NCBI GenBank assembly: GCA_004299555.1
Contig: SCQU01000016.1
Location: 1 to 63,862 of the forward strand
DNA: 63,862 bases
Reading direction: 5' to 3'
From: Rhodanobacteraceae bacterium
GTDB lineage: Bacteria > Pseudomonadota > Gammaproteobacteria > Xanthomonadales > Rhodanobacteraceae
Position numbers and translations under genes: made by a program. Below the pieces are notes generated by a model. That model was given only the letters and a program-made list of their open reading frames with translations. It was not told the origin of the DNA and did not search any database. Shown one piece after another: positions 61,262 to 63,862 of the stretch (within the stretch, counting starts at the first letter, position 1; every line of letters starts with the position of its first letter).

Positions 61262-62371
61262 ATGAAGCAATGTATCACCAAGCATGTGGGGTTGGACGTC
61301 CACAAGGAATCGATCGAGATCGCGACGGCGGACGTCCGGGGTGGCGAGGTTCATCACGTAGGGCGCATCGGTGGGGACCTGCCGGCACTGGATGCGGCGT
61401 TGGCGCGGCTGCACTGCCCGGTCACAAGTCTGCAGGTGGTGTACGAAGCGGGCCCCTGCGGGTATGCGATCCATCGGCACCTGGTGGCGCACGGGATCGC
61501 GTGTGCAGTGGTGGCGCCATCGTTGACGCCCAAGCGGTCGGGTGAACGGATCAAGACCGATCGGCGCGACGCGCTCAAGCTGGCGCGTTTGTCGCGGGCC
61601 GGTAAGCTGCGCGCCATCCGAGTACCGGACGCCGAGGACGAAGCCATCCGCGACCTGTTGCGCGCCCGCGAGGACACGGTCAGGGTGCAACGCAATGCCC
61701 GGCACCGACTCAAAGCCCTGTTGCTGCGACAGGACGTGCGCTATGCCGGCAAGACCGCGTGGACGCCGGCCCACGAACGTTGGCTGGCGCGCGTGCACCT
61801 GCCCACCCCGGCCCGGCAGATCGTATTCCAGGAATATGTCGACAGCGTGCACCAGGCGACCCAGCGGATCACGCGCCTCGATCGTGTGATCGGCGATCTG
61901 CTGCCCGGCTGGTCGCGCTATCCGCTGGTCAAGGAACTGCAGGCGCTGCGCGGGGTGCAACAACTGCATGCCGCCGTGCTGGTGGCCGAGATCGGCCCTA
62001 TCGAACGCTTCGAATCACCGCGCCAATTGATGGGCTTCCTCGGACTGACCCCGAGCGAATCCTCCAGCAGCAGCCGGCGCCGCCAGGGCGCCATCACCAA
62101 GACCGGCAACGCCTTCGCCCGACGCGCCCTGGTCGAAGCCGCCTGGCAATATCGCTTGCCGGCCCGCATCGGCACCACCATCGCCCGACGCCAGGGTGGA
62201 TGTTCCGAGCCGGCGCGCGCGATCGCCTGGAAAGCCCAGCTGAGACTGTGCGCACGCTTCCGCAGCTTGCGGGCCCGCCGCATGCTCTCGACCAAAGCGG
62301 TGGTCGCCATCGCGCGCGAACTGTCCGGCTTCGTGTGGGCCATCGCCTGCCAGCAAGCAACGAACCGCTGA
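61262..62371 (+). CDS. IS110-family transposase
   Basis: A 369-aa DEDD recombinase. The RuvC-like domain has VGLDVHKESIEIA (Asp), VYEAGPCGYAIHR (Glu) and IKTDRRDALKLARLSRAG (two Asp). The C-terminal Tnp domain has the nucleophilic-Ser region FLGLTPSESSSSSRRRQGAI and KTGNAFARRALVEAAWQY. Full length and probably active. Confidence 0.94.
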   Translation: MKQCITKHVGLDVHKESIEIATADVRGGEVHHVGRIGGDLPALDAALARLHCPVTSLQVVYEAGPCGYAIHRHLVAHGIACAVVAPSLTPKRSGERIKTDRRDALKLARLSRAGKLRAIRVPDAEDEAIRDLLRAREDTVRVQRNARHRLKALLLRQDVRYAGKTAWTPAHERWLARVHLPTPARQIVFQEYVDSVHQATQRITRLDRVIGDLLPGWSRYPLVKELQALRGVQQLHAAVLVAEIGPIERFESPRQLMGFLGLTPSESSSSSRRRQGAITKTGNAFARRALVEAAWQYRLPARIGTTIARRQGGCSEPARAIAWKAQLRLCARFRSLRARRMLSTKAVVAIARELSGFVWAIACQQATNR

Positions 62372-62638
62372 ACCCCAACATCGACCCGATCGGCAACGCG
62401 GTGCAGGTCACGGTGGAGAACCCTCGACGGCGTTACGAAAGCAGCCCATCGCCACCTTCGACTCTAGACTGAGGCAGCTCCGCGACGAACACAGCAAGGC
62501 GCTACCCAACGCGCGAATATCAGCAGGATCAACCGTCGCAACCAACGACCTGCGCCGCGTTGCTTATCGGGTCACCATACAAAACCCATCGTGCCGGCGC
62601 GCGAAGGATGCATTCGCCCGCTTGACAGTTTCGAGCCA

Positions 62639-62709
62639 TATCAACGCTTGAGGTAACCGGCGCGAGCCCCGCGTAGCGGGTGAGCGTCCGGTTGACCGAA
62701 TAGTTAGGC
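62639..62709 (-). other. attC site of the lipoprotein cassette
   Basis: TATCAAC (62639) and GTTAGGC (62703) outer boxes, GAGGTAACCGGCGCGAGCCC and GTGAGCGTCCGGTTGACCGA arms and the CCGCGTAGCGG tip. The lipoprotein stop lies 8 bp to the right. Confidence 0.88.
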
Positions 62710-62716
62710 TTGCTCT

Positions 62717-63130
62717 TTATGGAGTAACGGCACTAACTGTTTTGTTGAAGTCGAGAGCAGCATCCCATTGGTTCGGTACACAACCGAAAAGATTGTCGCA
62801 CGACACCGAGACAAGAATTTTATATTTGCCACCACCGATCGGCTCCTTGGTTACCTGCACAGCAATATCCGGGCTACCACCGACAGAATTGTAAGTACTA
62901 AGCAAGACGTCGGTTACGGTTTGGAGCTTGTAGCCAGCGTTGTGAACTATCCAAAGTTGCGCGGCGTCCCACTTTGCCTTGCAATCTGCATCGCTAACAC
63001 ATACAGGAGTTGTGCGTGCAAGCTCTGCTTGCTTCGCCTGCGTTTCGGCGGTTGGCGCAATGGCGCACCCCGACACAAGGACGGCGAACAGAATACTTGT
63101 GGAAAAAGCAACGCATTGAGCACGAGTCAT
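62717..63130 (-). CDS. Lipoprotein of unknown function (cassette)
   Basis: A 137-aa lipoprotein: signal peptide with lipobox LVSGC (Cys22), then a domain with pairs of Cys (VCVSDADC; SCDNLFGCVPNQW) that may form disulfides. No family recognised. GGGGGAAAG precedes the ATG. It is the right-most cassette seen. Confidence 0.78.
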   Translation of the reverse strand: MTRAQCVAFSTSILFAVLVSGCAIAPTAETQAKQAELARTTPVCVSDADCKAKWDAAQLWIVHNAGYKLQTVTDVLLSTYNSVGGSPDIAVQVTKEPIGGGKYKILVSVSCDNLFGCVPNQWDAALDFNKTVSAVTP

Positions 63131-63191
63131 AACTTTCCCCCTTTGTGAGTGAGCGGTTGAAGCCTAGACAGTATGACTTTCGCTGTGGCGG

Positions 63192-63294
63192 GCGCTGACC
63201 TCCGCGGGGCCATAGACGCGGGTTAGCGTGATGCCAGAGCCGCAGGAGCGAGCAAGCACTACGCTCATTTCGGTTTCCCAGCGGAGGTCAGCGC
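63192..63294 (+). ncRNA. Candidate bridge RNA leader of IS110 copy 2
   Basis: GCGCTGACCTCCGC (63192-63205) and GCGGAGGTCAGCGC (63281-63294) are perfect 14-bp inverted repeats closing a 75-nt interior, with the transposase ATG one base after. The layout equals copy 1 although the sequences differ. Confidence 0.55.
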
Positions 63295-63295
63295 A

Positions 63296-63743
63296 ATGAA
63301 CGATAGCACCGTCTATGTAGGACTGGACACGCACAAGGACTCGAACGTCGCCGCGTACTCGATCGGGCTCGGCGCGGTGCAGAGCCTGGGCAATGTCGGG
63401 GTGCGCGAACGCGATCTCGATCGCTTGTGCACGCGCTTGCACAGCAAGGGTTCGCGAGTGTGTTTTGTGTACGAAGCCGGACCCTGCGGCTACGGTCTGT
63501 ACCGGTACCTGACCGGCAAGGGGTTTGCGCGCATGGTGTGCGCACCCTCCTTGATCGCACGCAAGCCGGGGGATCGGGTCAAGACCGACCGGCGCGATGC
63601 CATCATGCTGGTCAAGGCGTTGCGCATGGGCGACCTGACCGCCGTGCACGTGCCGGATGTTGTGGACGAAGCCATGCGTGATCTGGTGCGCGCGTGGGGC
63701 GTCGCCAAGCAGGACCTCAAGCAGGCCCGGCAACGCCTCAAGT
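63296..63743 (+). CDS. IS110-family transposase, truncated by IS66 insertion
   Basis: The first 149 residues hold the RuvC-like motifs YVGLDTHKDSN (Asp), VYEAGPCGYGLYR (Glu) and VKTDRRDAIMLVKALRMG (two Asp). The frame is then broken at 63744 by foreign DNA. It is inactive as it stands unless the rest is beyond the IS66 and is supplied after excision. Confidence 0.9.
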
Positions 63744-63862
63744 GTAAGCGTCAGCCGATGGCATCTTGCGACGCGTTGGCCTGGTGCGCTACGCGATGGG
63801 CAGCAGGGTGTCGATGTCGCGAGCTTGGGTGGTCGGCAGCCGCGTCAGCACGTCGGTGAGCC
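63744..63862 (-). mobile_element. IS66-family element, one end
   Basis: The junction starts GTAAGCGTCAGCCGATGGCA; GTAAGCG is the typical IS66 terminal repeat. A transposase end lies 45 bp inside. The other end is off the window. Confidence 0.82.
63789..63862 (-). CDS. IS66 transposase (TnpC), C-terminal fragment
   Basis: The visible codons read LTDVLTRLPTTQARDIDTLL followed by PIA and stop. This is the characteristic C-terminal tail of IS66 TnpC (LxDVLxRLPxxxxxxIDxLLP). The N-terminus is outside the window. Confidence 0.82.
   Translation of the reverse strand, partial: LTDVLTRLPTTQARDIDTLLPIA

Larger units (their letters stand above)
61123..62463 (+). mobile_element. IS110-family insertion sequence (about 1.34 kb)
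   Basis: The same six bases, CTAGAC, occur at the left edge (61123-61128) and just after the right edge (62464-62469), the pattern expected for an IS110 core. The left end CTAGACAGAATGGCTCTTG also matches the second IS110 (CTAGACAGTATGACTTTCG at 63164). One transposase gene is inside, with 92 bp of non-coding 3' sequence. There are no terminal inverted repeats, as is normal for the family. Confidence 0.8.
63164..63743 (+). mobile_element. Second IS110-family element, interrupted by IS66
   Basis: It starts at the same CTAGAC core as the first copy and shares the first 15-20 bases with it. The rest has diverged. The transposase is cut at 63744 by the terminal repeat of an IS66-family element. 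Confidence 0.85.

Noticed and set aside
61123-62463. IS1111-attC type element targeting attC
   Set aside because: Neither IS110 edge lies in an attC; the nearest site (62639) is intact.

Overview
The window is GC-rich, with dense codon-biased genes on both strands. The housekeeping set (mltB-rlpA-dacC-ybeD-lipB, prc, uvrD, rpsU/yqeY/tsaD, folB-folK, a MidA-type methyltransferase, cysK, a CysB-like LysR gene) looks gammaproteobacterial. The Xanthomonadales (Rhodanobacteraceae/Xanthomonadaceae type) is the most likely source. This is inferred from gene content and from the TTTCGGCAA/GAAAGTA dispersed repeats, not from a marker phylogeny. No rRNA or tRNA gene was seen.

Region 1 (1-about 22,100) is a metal-resistance island. 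It starts with a thioredoxin-like gene cut by the window edge. A mer operon follows (operator, unknown 53-aa ORF, merF, merA, divergent merR), then an ars cluster (arsR-arsI-arsC plus a frameshifted arsB). Next is a copper-type module: a CueR-like regulator, two near-identical 19-bp-spacer promoters, an MFS transporter, an HMA chaperone, a P1B ATPase with YPC instead of CPC, a 40-aa HMA mini-protein, CcdA, a cupredoxin and a multicopper-oxidase-like protein that lacks several trinuclear-centre ligands. A TonB receptor/APC permease pair and an MFS/CGNR pair come next. A collapsed duplicate of the ccdA-cupredoxin-oxidase segment follows at 20,847-21,787. The island holds many broken pieces: arsB, the oxidase N-terminus, HMA and MerR fragments, and an outer-membrane protein tail.

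Region 2 (22,228-55,734) is ordinary chromosome: murein enzymes, lipoylation, proteolysis, DNA repair, a WYL regulator with a patatin, and a SoeABC-like molybdoenzyme interrupted by a DASS transporter. It continues with folate and tRNA-modification genes, a small cluster of two half-size EamA/SMR-like proteins with a hydrolase, an ACP and a ketosynthase, and then cysK, a 1-Cys peroxiredoxin and a CysB-like regulator. GC-rich palindromic repeats are scattered here. Some lie in frame inside uvrD and soeA, and one has expanded into a 17-unit, 49-50 bp tandem array at 51,049-51,888.

Region 3 (about 56,447-63,163) is read here as an integron gene-cassette array. About 70-bp attC-like sites sharing the core CGGTTGACCGA follow genes for a GNAT acetyltransferase, a BrnTA pair, a small membrane protein, a SnoaL-like protein, a ParE/Phd toxin-antitoxin pair and a lipoprotein. 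The attC asymmetry and most genes point along the minus strand, so the integrase should lie beyond the right edge. The array has been invaded by an IS3-family element, two related IS110-family elements with long inverted-repeat leaders that could be bridge RNAs, and an IS66-family element that cuts the second IS110.
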